From Acidobacteriota bacterium (lineage in GTDB: Bacteria; Acidobacteriota; Blastocatellia; Pyrinomonadales; Pyrinomonadaceae), in contig CP065003.1 in the NCBI GenBank assembly GCA_016700175.1, positions 2,862,001 through 2,926,000 on the forward strand: a DNA stretch of 64,000 nt, read 5' to 3'. Both the position numbers and the translations under genes were made by a program. Of the stretch, positions 16,441 to 25,276 are shown one piece after another (positions within the stretch are counted from its first letter, which is position 1; every line of letters begins with the position of its first letter). The notes beneath the pieces were generated by a model. The model was not told where the DNA came from. It saw nothing but the letters and a program-made list of their open reading frames with translations, and ran no database searches.

Positions 16441-17445
16441 GTTGCCGGAACCTCCGAGCCGCCCGAAGCCGCACCAGCTGTTCTCATTGTGCCACGTGAT
16501 CTCGACATCCTCCGCACCCGCATCTTTCCACCACTGCTCGAAATCTTCCCTGGGGATGTAGAAGGCCGTCGGGGCCACCAGATGGTCGAACACGATGTTG
16601 TGTTGTTCGCGCCAGCCGAAATGCGAGAGCCTGTTCAAATAGGTGTTGTAGAAGAGCTTTCGTGCGGCCTTTGGCACAAGCCTGTTCGCCGGCCTGTAGA
16701 TCAGCTTCGAAGCCGAATAGACGCCGAGCGTGGGTATTTTCGACAGCTGGTAAAGAAGCGGCTGGCTGATCCTTGATGTGAACCCCGTCCGGACCGGGTC
16801 AACATAGTTGACGATCCACTCGTTGTTCTCTTCGCCGTAAACCCAGGCCGAAACGTGGCCGCCTTCCTTTACCTTGGAACACAGCGAGAGGAACGCCTTC
16901 TTTGGATCCGGAGTGTGGTGCAGTACGCCGACGCTGAATGCGAAGTCGAACGCCTTTTTGAACGGAAGCCGGAAGATGTCTGCCTGGACGATATGCGCGT
17001 TCGGAAGGTTCTTCGCGACCTGGAATGCCGATTCCACCGCGTCGCTGAGGTCGATTCCCACAATTTCTTTCGCACCCCAGTCCGAAGCAAGCTGTGTATG
17101 CCTTCCCTTACCGCAGCCGCCCTCAAGCACAGTCTTGCCTTCGAAGAACTCAGGTCTTACAGGTTGTAGCCACCCGAGGAACTGTTCGGCATATTTCTCA
17201 TCTTCCTGCGTGAAATGTGTCCACTGCCAGCCGAAGTTCTGCGCCGTTTCCGCCTTGTCCCGCTCGACCGCGTCAAGGGCAGCAAATCTGGGCACTCCGC
17301 GGATGACCGGGTACGAGCGCTCGCATTTTATGCATGAAAGCTCGCCCTCAAGGATCTCTTCGCCCTCGCGCGGCCCTTCGTGTGCAAAACGGATGTCGCC
17401 TCCGCAGACCGGACAGGCGAGCAGTTCTAATAGCCTGGATTTCAT
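16438..17445 (-). CDS. Methyltransferase with N-terminal Trm112-like zinc ribbon
   Basis: 335 residues. The N-terminus has a treble-clef-like zinc site with Cys11, Cys14, Cys38 and Cys41 (LLACPVCGG and LSCIKC) followed by YPVIRGVPRF, as in Trm112-fused methyltransferases. The SAM domain has motif I TVLEGGCGKGRH near residue 106, VGIDLSDAVE and FSVGVLHHTPDP. A C-terminal extension of about 110 residues is predicted helical. Its neighbours (another methyltransferase, GT2, AsnB) suggest a polysaccharide or lipid modification role. The TAA stop is the first triplet of a period-9 repeat element. Confidence 0.87.
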   Translation of the reverse strand: MKSRLLELLACPVCGGDIRFAHEGPREGEEILEGELSCIKCERSYPVIRGVPRFAALDAVERDKAETAQNFGWQWTHFTQEDEKYAEQFLGWLQPVRPEFFEGKTVLEGGCGKGRHTQLASDWGAKEIVGIDLSDAVESAFQVAKNLPNAHIVQADIFRLPFKKAFDFAFSVGVLHHTPDPKKAFLSLCSKVKEGGHVSAWVYGEENNEWIVNYVDPVRTGFTSRISQPLLYQLSKIPTLGVYSASKLIYRPANRLVPKAARKLFYNTYLNRLSHFGWREQHNIVFDHLVAPTAFYIPREDFEQWWKDAGAEDVEITWHNENSWCGFGRLGGSGN

Positions 17446-17472
17446 TGAGTGGACCCGCCGGGACGCGGCAGG

Positions 17473-17940
17473 TTATGCGGCGAGGCTCCTCTGAAGATTT
17501 TCGTAGGATTCGAACGGGAATTCCTGATGCCAGTTCTCCTTGAAGTCGTCGACGCCGCGCTCTTCATATAGCTGCCGGAAGGTCTCAAAAAACGCGCCTA
17601 CCGTCGCAAAGGCTTCCCCCGAATGGCTGAAAACGAGTTCCTTCGCAGAAGGGTCGCGTTCGCCGGTCGGATACTCGAATACCTCTATCTTTGACGAGCC
17701 GTCCTTTCCGGAAATCACGAAATCGTATTCCTCCGGATCCCTGTTCCATTTCAGAGTGTGGCTGAACTCCTCATCCTTCGAATCGATCAAGCGGGCAAGC
17801 GCTTCCATCAGTTCACCGAGGGCGTTCGTATGAGGAGCGTAAGCCGTGGTAGTGCGGAACTCGCCCGAACTGCCTTTCAGGCCGATCGACATCCAGCCGC
17901 ACTGCGGAGAATTGAAACTCACTTCGAAATCTTCACTCAT
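17473..17940 (-). CDS. Conserved-looking hypothetical protein
   Basis: 155 residues, acidic, no signal peptide or membrane segment. It looks alpha/beta with a C-terminal helical part (TVGAFFETFRQLYEERGVDDFKENWHQEFPF). I do not recognise the family. Its start overlaps the end of the SDR-like gene by 8 bp, so the two are translationally coupled on the minus strand. Cytosolic function unknown. Confidence 0.65.
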   Translation of the reverse strand: MSEDFEVSFNSPQCGWMSIGLKGSSGEFRTTTAYAPHTNALGELMEALARLIDSKDEEFSHTLKWNRDPEEYDFVISGKDGSSKIEVFEYPTGERDPSAKELVFSHSGEAFATVGAFFETFRQLYEERGVDDFKENWHQEFPFESYENLQRSLAA

Positions 17941-18667
17941 CTGTTTCGGCAGCGACTATCTCGTCCTCTTTGAGGCCGGCGAACCTCGTTGCCCATGTAC
18001 CTTCGGAGCCGTTCGAATGCCGCTTGCGGACGGCGTCGAAGGTCTTTCGCCCGGCTTGCGGATTCCTTATCGATTCGACAAGCACTTCAGCGGCTTCCTT
18101 CCGGCCGATCCTGTATCGGAGTTCCAGTGCGAATTCCGTCTGGGAAAGGCTTATCTGTTTTCGCGAGACGCTGTTCATCAAGTATCCCGCCCGGACGATC
18201 GCATAGTCAAAGCCGCTTTCACGGATCAGATCTTCAATCGCCAGCCGCCATTTTAGCGCGTTGCCTTTCACCTTGTTAAGCAGGCGGCTCGCCCAGTTTG
18301 GGTTGGTGACGCCGATGGAACTCAAAAACGCGATCCTGCCTACGAATCCGGCTTCGCGGGCGGCCTCCAGAGTCCATTTCATTCCCTCGAACTCGGTCGA
18401 TCGGATAAGTTCTTCGCTGCACGGACGCTTGGTGACACCGGCGGTGAAGATCAGATGGTCCGCGCCTTCGAATGCCTCCGGGAGTCGCTTCGGATCCCGG
18501 AGATCGCCTCCGATGATCGTAACCGTGTCGTCAAGTACCTCTCGCGCCTTCGGGATGTTTCGCGCAAAGATCCTAACGGCGGCGCCTTCCTTGCGAAGCA
18601 TTTTGGCGGCCTCGAGACCGGTTCCCTGAGTCGCACCTATGATCAGGACCGTTTTTTCATTCAACAT
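17933..18667 (-). CDS. NAD(P)-binding, atypical SDR/NmrA-like protein
   Basis: 244 residues with an N-terminal dinucleotide-binding site (VLIIGATQGTGLEAAKML) and a basic NADP-preferring second strand (RIFARN). The SDR catalytic YxxxK is not clear, and the pattern GADHLIFTAG, AFLSSIGVT and DYAIVRAGYLMN matches atypical SDRs (NmrA/HSCARG type) that bind NADP and act in sensing or quinone reduction. A divergent thyA lies 80 bp away; a hypothetical gene overlaps its end. Reaction unknown. Confidence 0.82.
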   Translation of the reverse strand: MLNEKTVLIIGATQGTGLEAAKMLRKEGAAVRIFARNIPKAREVLDDTVTIIGGDLRDPKRLPEAFEGADHLIFTAGVTKRPCSEELIRSTEFEGMKWTLEAAREAGFVGRIAFLSSIGVTNPNWASRLLNKVKGNALKWRLAIEDLIRESGFDYAIVRAGYLMNSVSRKQISLSQTEFALELRYRIGRKEAAEVLVESIRNPQAGRKTFDAVRKRHSNGSEGTWATRFAGLKEDEIVAAETDE

Positions 18668-18747
18668 ATGTTCTGCCCGAGGAACATCCCTGCGGAATCC
18701 GAAATGTTTATGGTAACTTTATGTATCCTCACACCCAAGCGGCGGCA

Positions 18748-19593
18748 ATGAAACAGTACCAGGAACTTCTGCGGCACATTCTCGACAAAGGCATCCGGCA
18801 CGAGGACCGGACGGGCGTCGGAACCATCTCGGCTTTCGGCTACCAGACGAGGTTCGATCTGAACGAGGGTTTCCCGATCGTGACGACCAAGCGCGTTCCC
18901 TTCAGATGGGTCGCGGAGGAGCTTTTCTGGTTCCTTTCGGGAGATACGAACGAAGGGAACCTTCGGGAACGGGGAGTCGATATCTGGAAAGAGTGGGCGG
19001 ATGAGGAGCACACCGCGCGCTTCGGGAGAGAAGAAGGCGATCTGGGACCGATCTACGGATATTTGTGGAGAAGTTTCGGGGGCGATTACCCCGCGCGGAA
19101 CGGATTTGATCAGATCGCGTGGCTGATCAGAGAGATCGAGACCAACCCGAATTCAAGACGGCTGATCGTTTCGGGCTGGAATCCGGAGCAGGCCGGCCAG
19201 GTGGATCTCCCTCCGTGCCATACGTTCTGGCATTTGAAGGTCGAGAACGAAAAGGTTCTGCACTGCCAGCTCTACCAGCGAAGCGCCGACGCGTTCCTGG
19301 GCGTGCCCTTCAACATTTCCTCGTACGCGCTTCTCACGCACCTGATCGCGCACGTCTGCGGGCTGGAGCCCGGCGAGTTCATACATACCTTCGGCGACTT
19401 GCACATTTATCTGAACCACCTGGACCAGGTCGAGGAACTTCTGTCGCGCGAGCCGCTCGGGCTTCCGACGCTTGAGTTCGTCGATTCTGACGGGTTACGC
19501 GGTCTCGAAGGGCTTCTGAGCTTCCGGTACGAGAATCTCAATCTTAAAGGCTATCAGTCTCACAAAAAGATCGCGGCACCGGTGGCCGTCTAA
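18748..19593 (+). CDS. thyA: Thymidylate synthase
   Basis: Converts dUMP to dTMP using methylene-tetrahydrofolate. The start is set at the ATG at 18748 (MKQYQELLRHILDKG), matching the E. coli ThyA N-terminus; the frame opens nine codons earlier. The active-site Cys is in DLPPCHTFW, the dUMP-binding region reads QLYQRSADAFLGVPFNISSYALL, and the family ending is present as GYQSHKKIAAPVAV. 281 residues is close to the usual 264. folA for the linked folate cycle lies 2 kb downstream on the same strand. The gene ends in a 4-bp convergent overlap with the metallopeptidase-like gene. Confidence 0.96.
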   Translation: MKQYQELLRHILDKGIRHEDRTGVGTISAFGYQTRFDLNEGFPIVTTKRVPFRWVAEELFWFLSGDTNEGNLRERGVDIWKEWADEEHTARFGREEGDLGPIYGYLWRSFGGDYPARNGFDQIAWLIREIETNPNSRRLIVSGWNPEQAGQVDLPPCHTFWHLKVENEKVLHCQLYQRSADAFLGVPFNISSYALLTHLIAHVCGLEPGEFIHTFGDLHIYLNHLDQVEELLSREPLGLPTLEFVDSDGLRGLEGLLSFRYENLNLKGYQSHKKIAAPVAV

Positions 19594-20654
19594 TCTCCAT
19601 CATTACCGAACAGGAGCCGTTGGTCCCACAGCGGCAGTCTTTCCAAATCACGTTTCTCTCGTTTCAGCGCCGCTTCATTAAATGTACTGAACAGCCTCCG
19701 CCCGTCGCAGAAGCACTCGATCAGCTTCCCGCGGCCCAGTTCCTCTTCTATAACCACTGCCATTTTCCAGCCGACCGTGTACCAGGGCCCCTGGATTCCG
19801 TAGAAGGACCTCGCCGTCTCTATCTCCTTCGATTCGTCGAGCTTTCCATCGAGAAGATCCAGAAAAAATTTCTCAACTTTCAGCTTGTCAGACGCAAACG
19901 TTGCTACGTCCGCGTCCCAGCGTTCTCTTTCTTCCTTTGGACTCGCCGAGTGCGGATGAACATCAGGACCTCCCGCGGCGGCGAGCATCGCAAAACCCTC
20001 GCCAAACGCGCCCGCCCAGCGTAGTACTTTCTGCTGTCCCGCGGTATGCAGCTTGGTTTCATCGGCCGCTTCGGAAGGCGGACACGCCGTCCCGAAGCCT
20101 ATGTGGTGAAGTTCATGAGCAAGAGTGTTCTCGAATTTCGCGCGTGTAAGGTCCGGGTCAAGGTAAAGGAAGATGGCGGGATCGCCGCTCAGATCGAAAA
20201 CGAAACTGTTCGTGGCGGGCTTGATGACCGGATAGATCTTCGCCCGGATCGAGGCCTTGGCCGGAAGATATTCGAGCACCCCGGCCGCGATCGCGTTAAC
20301 ATCGGCCCGGAGCCACTCATGAAGCGTCTTTCTGAAGGCGGCGCGTCTTTTGATCAGTTCAGGACTCGTCAGAAACGATGCGAAATCATCGTCGTCGAAC
20401 TTCCGGCCCAATGAGTGTTCGCGTTCCTTGAGCCGCTTGTAGCCCTCGGTTCGGAACACCGCTGCTGCTAATTCTTCAGGCACGGGGCGCCCCGGGCGGG
20501 CAGAATCGAGCGCTTTCAAGACCGCCTCGGCCTCATCCGTCACAATCGTCACGTTCACTCTTTCCGGTGCTCTTCCGTCGGCAGAGTGTGCCAACAGGAT
20601 CGCGAACAAGAGAGCGGCCGGCGCGCCTATGGCAAGTTTAGGAATGCTTTTCAT
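19590..20654 (-). CDS. Secreted putative Zn-metallopeptidase, DUF5700-like
   Basis: 354 residues with an N-terminal signal peptide (LAIGAPAALLFAILLAHSADG). The zinc-binding motif HELHH lies in ENTLAHELHHIGFG near residue 180, with a downstream GEGFAMLAAAGG that could supply a third ligand region. Length, motif and the DPAIFLYLDP context match DUF5700 putative metallopeptidases. It is monocistronic and convergent with thyA. Probably periplasmic or extracellular; substrate unknown. Confidence 0.78.
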   Translation of the reverse strand: MKSIPKLAIGAPAALLFAILLAHSADGRAPERVNVTIVTDEAEAVLKALDSARPGRPVPEELAAAVFRTEGYKRLKEREHSLGRKFDDDDFASFLTSPELIKRRAAFRKTLHEWLRADVNAIAAGVLEYLPAKASIRAKIYPVIKPATNSFVFDLSGDPAIFLYLDPDLTRAKFENTLAHELHHIGFGTACPPSEAADETKLHTAGQQKVLRWAGAFGEGFAMLAAAGGPDVHPHSASPKEERERWDADVATFASDKLKVEKFFLDLLDGKLDESKEIETARSFYGIQGPWYTVGWKMAVVIEEELGRGKLIECFCDGRRLFSTFNEAALKREKRDLERLPLWDQRLLFGNDGD

Positions 20655-20780
20655 TTTCCGATTCTCCGTGTGATATAAATACCAGCGTCTTTCTAATAAA
20701 CCCCACGGATTTTCTTTTCAAAACAGGACATTTTTCCGGTTCGAAACAGATCTGACCATCGATCTTCCGGCAATCCGATT

Positions 20781-21485
20781 ATGCGGAAATTCCTTACTGC
20801 AGAATGGAAAGACCTTGTGATGGCGAACTACGAGGTCGACCCTTCACTCCTGGAGGACCGGGTTCCGCGAGGCACCGAGCTCGATCTTCACGAGGGACGC
20901 TGCTTCGCGAGCCTGGTGGCTTTCAAATTCCTGAACACAAAGGTATTGGGAATCCCGGTACCGTTCCACAGGGATTTCCTCGAGGTCAACCTGAGGTTCT
21001 ACGTAACCTTCGACGCAGGCGATGAGTTGCGAAGGGGAGTGGTCTTCGTCAAGGAGATAGTGCCGCGCGCAGCCATAACTTTCGTGGCCCGAACGGTTTA
21101 CGGAGAGCCATACGAAACCTGGAAAATGAGCCACGAGCAGTCCGATTCCAGGCTGGCCTACAGTTGGAGCAAAGGCGGCGTAACGAACGAACTGGCAGTC
21201 GGGATCGGCGAGAACAAGGGCGTTCCCGATGAAGGGTCGCACGGCGAGTTCATCATCGAGCACTACTGGGGATATACTGCACGCGGACCCGGAAGAACCG
21301 ACGAATACAAGGTCGAACACCCGAAGTGGAAGCTTTTCGAGGTAACACCCGACAAGATCGACGTCGATTTCGGGGGCACTTACGGCGGCCGCTTCGCGAC
21401 CCTCAATGAAATGGAGCCTTTTTCGATCCTTATGGCGAAGGGTTCAGAGATCTCTGTGTACAAGGGCAAATCTTTGACCTCGTAG
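20781..21485 (+). CDS. DUF2071 (YqjF-like) protein
   Basis: 234 residues, cytosolic. The opening MRKFLTAEWKDLVMANYEVDPSLLEDRVPRGTELD, then FASLVAFKFLNTKVLGIPVPFHRDFLEVNLRFYV, is the recognisable DUF2071 pattern, an acetoacetate-decarboxylase-like beta fold. Biochemical role unknown. A small ferredoxin-like gene follows 15 bp later and folA 23 bp after that, so they may form one transcript. Confidence 0.85.
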   Translation: MRKFLTAEWKDLVMANYEVDPSLLEDRVPRGTELDLHEGRCFASLVAFKFLNTKVLGIPVPFHRDFLEVNLRFYVTFDAGDELRRGVVFVKEIVPRAAITFVARTVYGEPYETWKMSHEQSDSRLAYSWSKGGVTNELAVGIGENKGVPDEGSHGEFIIEHYWGYTARGPGRTDEYKVEHPKWKLFEVTPDKIDVDFGGTYGGRFATLNEMEPFSILMAKGSEISVYKGKSLTS

Positions 21486-21500
21486 AGGAACAACGGACCA

Positions 21501-21710
21501 GTGAGTAACGAAAAGGAATATACTAACGGCGAGATAACCGTGATCTGGAAGCCGGAACTCTGTGCGCATTCGGGCAATTGCGTCCGTGGGCTCCCTGAGG
21601 TGTTCAAACCGGGCGAACGGCCCTGGATAAATATCGGAGAGGCTTCTTCCGAAGAGATAAAGCGAACGATTGACACGTGCCCTTCAGGCGCCCTGTCTTA
21701 CAAAGAATAA
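21501..21710 (+). CDS. Divergent mono-cluster 4Fe-4S protein, YjdI family
   Basis: 69 residues starting with GTG at 21501 (AGAGGA lies 12 nt upstream). Cys21, Cys27 and Cys60 occur in CAHSGNCVRGLPEVF and TCPSGALSY, the pattern of YjdI/Fer4_19 domains. Only three Cys are present, so a fourth ligand (possibly His23) or another cluster type is implied. Small redox or metal-binding protein placed between DUF2071 and folA. Confidence 0.85.
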   Translation: MSNEKEYTNGEITVIWKPELCAHSGNCVRGLPEVFKPGERPWINIGEASSEEIKRTIDTCPSGALSYKE

Positions 21711-21733
21711 GATATCGCAAACGACTTTACTTT

Positions 21734-22210
21734 ATGGCTGTTACGGGAATTGTAGCTGTTTCGGAGAACCTCGCGATCGGGAAGGACGGCAAGCTTCCCT
21801 GGCATTACTCCTCGGACCTTCAGTTCTTCAAGAAGACCACGCTTCACAACGCGGTCGTGATGGGATCCAGGACCTGGGAAGGGATCGGCAAGCCGCTTCC
21901 GCAGCGCCTGAACATCATACTTTCACGCTCAAGCCAGATCGACGAGCGGCCGGGGGTACTTCATTTCCGGAACACCGAAAGCGTGATGGCGCTGACCGAG
22001 TATCTCAACTGCGACCTGTTCGTGATCGGCGGGGACAAAACCTACACGAGCTTTCGGGAGCACATCACCCGATGGATCGTTACCGAGGTGCCGCTGGTGA
22101 TCGAGGACGCTGACACGTTCATGCCCGAAGATTTTCTGGACGGGTTCGAGCTGCTTATCACTGAAGAAGGCGACGAAGACCTTACAATCAAGACCTACGG
22201 CCGCAAGTAG
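21734..22210 (+). CDS. folA: Dihydrofolate reductase
   Basis: Reduces dihydrofolate to tetrahydrofolate with NADPH. The start is the ATG at 21734 (MAVTGIVAVSENLAIGKDGKLPW); the open frame upstream overlaps the ferredoxin-like gene and is rejected. GKDGKLPWHYSSDLQFFKK is the Met20-loop and substrate region, VVMGSRTWEGIGKPLP and FVIGGDKTYTSF are the NADPH-binding motifs. 158 residues, usual for the family. Works with thyA upstream. Note Tyr and Ser where most bacterial enzymes have an Asp in the PW..xxDL stretch; the Asp of SSDL probably fills that role. Confidence 0.93.
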   Translation: MAVTGIVAVSENLAIGKDGKLPWHYSSDLQFFKKTTLHNAVVMGSRTWEGIGKPLPQRLNIILSRSSQIDERPGVLHFRNTESVMALTEYLNCDLFVIGGDKTYTSFREHITRWIVTEVPLVIEDADTFMPEDFLDGFELLITEEGDEDLTIKTYGRK

Positions 22211-22232
22211 GCGACTTACGGAGGACAAGACA

Positions 22233-22556
22233 ATGATGGGTGGACGCCCCTGGGACGACTGGATCGACGAATACTCGCAGGCTCATCAGCATCCTTTGAA
22301 CAAGTTAACCCATTCGATAGGGATACCGATGATCGCGGTCTCGGTCCTTCTAATACCCACCTGTTTCTTCGTAGCGGGGTTCTGGAAGATCCCGCTCGCC
22401 CTCTTCGTCGTCGGCTGGATCTTACAATTCGTAGGACATTACTTCGAAGGCAAGCCGCCCGAGTTCTTCAAAGACTGGCGGTTCCTGTTCGTGGGCCTTC
22501 GTTGGTGGTTCAAAAAGGTCCTGGGCGTAGGCTCGGGCGAAGAACAGAAGAGCTGA
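22233..22556 (+). CDS. Mpo1-like / DUF962 membrane protein
   Basis: 107 residues. WIDEYSQAHQHPLNKLTHSIGIPMIA and QFVGHYFEGKPPEFFKDWRFL are hallmarks of the Mpo1/YGL010w family, iron-dependent dioxygenases of 2-hydroxy fatty acids in yeast, with the metal-binding His residues in HxxHPxNxxTH and GHxxEG. Two hydrophobic segments fill the middle. A strong Shine-Dalgarno ACGGAGGA precedes the ATG. Bacterial function is inferred only from the family. Confidence 0.87.
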   Translation: MMGGRPWDDWIDEYSQAHQHPLNKLTHSIGIPMIAVSVLLIPTCFFVAGFWKIPLALFVVGWILQFVGHYFEGKPPEFFKDWRFLFVGLRWWFKKVLGVGSGEEQKS

Positions 22557-22568
22557 CCATCGAACATC

Positions 22569-24041
22569 GTGCGGCCAAACAAACCCCCGTACTTTCTCTC
22601 GATAGACATCGGCACGTCGGGAGTCCGGTCCTCGCTTTTCGACAGCTCGGGTAACGAGCAGGAAGGCCTTCGCTCGGTACGCCGTTCACCGGATCCCGAA
22701 GACCCCTCGGAATTCGATCCTGAAACACTCTTACAACTCGTAATTGCTTGCCTTGATGAGGTCCACTCAGGCTGTGAAGAAAGCGATATAACCCCGGCAT
22801 TCGCAGGGGTTTCCTGCTTTTGGCACGGCCTGCTGGGAATTGATGCCGCCGGGACGCCTGTTACGTCCCTTTTCACGTGGGCCGATACGCGTGCTTCAGA
22901 CGCCGCGGAATCCCTTCGAGCCCGGCTGGACGAACGTGAGATGCACCGAAGGACCGGCTGTCACTTTCATTCGAGCTTCTGGCCGGCGAAGCTTGTACAG
23001 CTAAGCGAAAAAGAGCCGGAGGTCTTTGAAAAGACCCGTAAGTGGATATCGTTCGCGGACTTGCTGCATTCACGCCTGACCGGCGAACTCGCTACTTCGG
23101 TCTCAATTGCCTCCGGGACCGGGCTCTTCGATCAAAGAAGATGCATCTGGGACGAGGGACTCGCCTTAGAATGCGGCGTTTCTCTTGGCGTCCTTCCCGC
23201 GATCGCGGCCGACGGCGCTTCGGGCCGTCTGATCCCGGAATTCAGGAACCGCTGGCCGCTTTTCTCCGAAACAAATTGGCTCCCGGCGATCGGCGACGGC
23301 GCGGCGAACAATCTCGGAGCGAACTGCGTCGGCATCGAACGCGCGGCGCTTATGATCGGGACCTCTGCCGCGCTTCGGTGCGTTTTCGAAGGCGATGTGC
23401 CGGAATCGATCCCGGAAGGGCTGTTCTGTTACAGGCTGGACCGTAATAGGATCGTACTCGGCGGGGCGCTTTCAGACGGCGGAAGCCTGTATCGGTGGCT
23501 GACGGAAACGCTCGGGCTCGACGTCGACGAGACATCGATCGAGCAAAGGTACCGCGAACGGCCGCCCGGATATCACGGGCTGACTTTTCTTCCGTTTGTC
23601 TTCGGCGAACGAAGCACCGGATATCACACCGATGCGAAGGGATCGGTAATCGGCATAACGCGTGGAACGGACGCAGAAGATATCGTGCTCGCGGCGATGG
23701 AGGGAATAGCTTTCCGGCTTTCGGAAATACTTACAAGAATGGAACGCGTGACGAAACCGAAGGAGATCGTGGTTTCCGGAGGAGCGATCGAGACCTCCGC
23801 GTATCTGGCCCAGTTAGTCGCGGATGTCCTCGGCAGAGATGTTCTGCAGACGGAAACCGGACTCGCGTCGCTTCGCGGAGCCGCGCTCTTCGCGATAGAG
23901 GCGTCCGGCTCCGATGCCCCCGCTTCCGGCGAAACGGAACTGTCCCCCGTGCCCATTCTGCACGATCCGGCACGCCACAAGGCCTACCTTGCCGAACTAA
24001 GGAAACACAGGCGCTTCTACGAACGCTATTACCGGAAATGA
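22569..24041 (+). CDS. FGGY-family carbohydrate kinase (gluconokinase/xylulokinase-like)
   Basis: 490-residue sugar kinase starting with GTG at 22569. The N-terminal phosphate-1 motif is LSIDIGTSGVRSSLFD. ITPAFAGVSCFWHGLLGID, TWADTRAS and the second-domain GDGAANNLGANCVG, MIGTSAALRCV and VVSGGAIETSAYLAQLVADVLG fit FGGY kinases, closest in feel to gluconokinases. It could feed the pentose phosphate pathway that also uses the transketolase 1.2 kb downstream. Its stop overlaps the start of the kelch gene (ATGA). Substrate not certain. Confidence 0.88.
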   Translation: MRPNKPPYFLSIDIGTSGVRSSLFDSSGNEQEGLRSVRRSPDPEDPSEFDPETLLQLVIACLDEVHSGCEESDITPAFAGVSCFWHGLLGIDAAGTPVTSLFTWADTRASDAAESLRARLDEREMHRRTGCHFHSSFWPAKLVQLSEKEPEVFEKTRKWISFADLLHSRLTGELATSVSIASGTGLFDQRRCIWDEGLALECGVSLGVLPAIAADGASGRLIPEFRNRWPLFSETNWLPAIGDGAANNLGANCVGIERAALMIGTSAALRCVFEGDVPESIPEGLFCYRLDRNRIVLGGALSDGGSLYRWLTETLGLDVDETSIEQRYRERPPGYHGLTFLPFVFGERSTGYHTDAKGSVIGITRGTDAEDIVLAAMEGIAFRLSEILTRMERVTKPKEIVVSGGAIETSAYLAQLVADVLGRDVLQTETGLASLRGAALFAIEASGSDAPASGETELSPVPILHDPARHKAYLAELRKHRRFYERYYRK

Positions 24042-25093
24042 AGCGAATCACCATCTCATCCGCAATTCTGAGCCTTGTATTTTCTTTCTCGCACTTTGCC
24101 CAGAATTCCGGGGGCAGTTTTACTCCGGACGGAATTTCGATTTCGGAAGCGGGGCCGCGAAACGGCCATTCGATGGCTTACGACCACGAGACCGGCGAGG
24201 TATTACTCTTTGGCGGCGCTGATCACGAGAAGGTGGTCGACGACCTTTTCGTCCTCCGGTCGAATGCCTAGAAAAGGATCGACGCGAACGGCCCCGAACC
24301 GCGCACCTTCGCTTCATTCGCGTTTGCCGGACCCGGTTACGGAATCCTCTTGTTCGGCGGAAACCGGGTGCTGTTCGGGAGCGACGAGAATCCGGCCCGT
24401 ATGCTCGGCGATTCGTGGCTGTATCGGGAAGGAAGATGGACCCGGCTCGAAACTTCGACCGCACCCGAGCCAAGGGCCGAAGCCGCTGCGGCCTACGACC
24501 CGAAGGCGAAACGGCTGATCCTGTTCGGCGGCTACAAGCTGAACGACGGAGCGATCGAAAGGCTGGAGGACACCTGGGAGTTCAAGAACGGAAAATGGAA
24601 GAGGCTTTCGGCATCGGGTCCTCCGCGCGGGAACGGCGCCGCTATGGCGTTTGACCCTTCAAAAGAGGCGATAGTGTTGTTCGGCGGGCCGACCACTCAG
24701 ACGGATCGCGGTCCGGGCACCGGAAAGACGTGGATACTTCGGAACGACAGATGGGTCGCTTTGAACACCGCAGCGCCGCCGAACATTTTCAATTCCGCAA
24801 TGGCAACGGGACTCGGACCAAATGGCGTGGTCAGATTTGGCGGATGGACCGGCGACCGGAGGATCGACGAGACCTGGGTCCTGCGCGACGGAGGATGGAT
24901 GCGGATCGGCGGCAGGGGCCCGTCAGCCCGAAATCATTCGGCGATGGTCTTTGACGCGGCGAACGAGAGGCTTGTTCTGTTCGGAGGCCACGACGGTGAA
25001 CATATTTTCGGAGACCTCTGGACGTTCGATTCCCGCGTTTGGACCTTGATCTCGGATTCGTTCAGGCCGAAACGGCTGGACAACGGCCATTGA
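24038..25093 (+). pseudogene. Secreted kelch-repeat protein interrupted by an in-frame TAG
   Basis: From the ATG at 24038 (overlapping the FGGY stop as ATGA) the frame encodes a signal peptide (ITISSAILSLVFSFSHFAQ) and kelch repeats, with one TAG at 24269-24271 (codon 78). The same frame continues without shift to 25093. Kelch signatures occur on both sides of the stop: HSMAYDHETGEVLLFGG before it, and LILFGG, TWEFKNGKWKRL, IVLFGG, TWVLRDGGWMRI and LVLFGGHDGEHIFGDLWTF after it. The stop sits exactly where the repeats have the conserved Trp (compare NGKWKRL with NA*KRI), so TGG to TAG is the likely change. It may be a recent nonsense mutation or a sequencing error. Confidence 0.8.
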
Positions 25094-25276
25094 GTGGTCG
25101 AATCCCGTGCGTTCTTCGATCCGGCTTCGTGCGTTTCCGGATAGTTGTTGTATATTAAAGTCCTCAAACAAGAATTCAGTTCATCTCCCTTATCGCGGCT
25201 TTAGAGAAAAGACCGGCACCTACGGTCCAGTTCAAGCAAGAACAATCTGATACCTCTATCTCCCCGGGAGCCAAGT

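Noticed and set aside
20735..20760. tRNA-like GGTTCGAAAC followed by TGACCA
   Set aside because: The flanking bases cannot form a T-stem or acceptor stem, and no anticodon arm lies upstream.
23495..24037. Open frame in the kelch reading frame inside the FGGY kinase gene
   Set aside because: It is an out-of-frame Arg-rich shadow of the kinase; the kelch signal peptide begins only at 24038.
24269..24271. In-frame stop in the kelch gene as a recoding site
   Set aside because: The codon is TAG, not TGA, it replaces a structural Trp and no SECIS or PYLIS-like structure is apparent; nonsense mutation or error is simpler.
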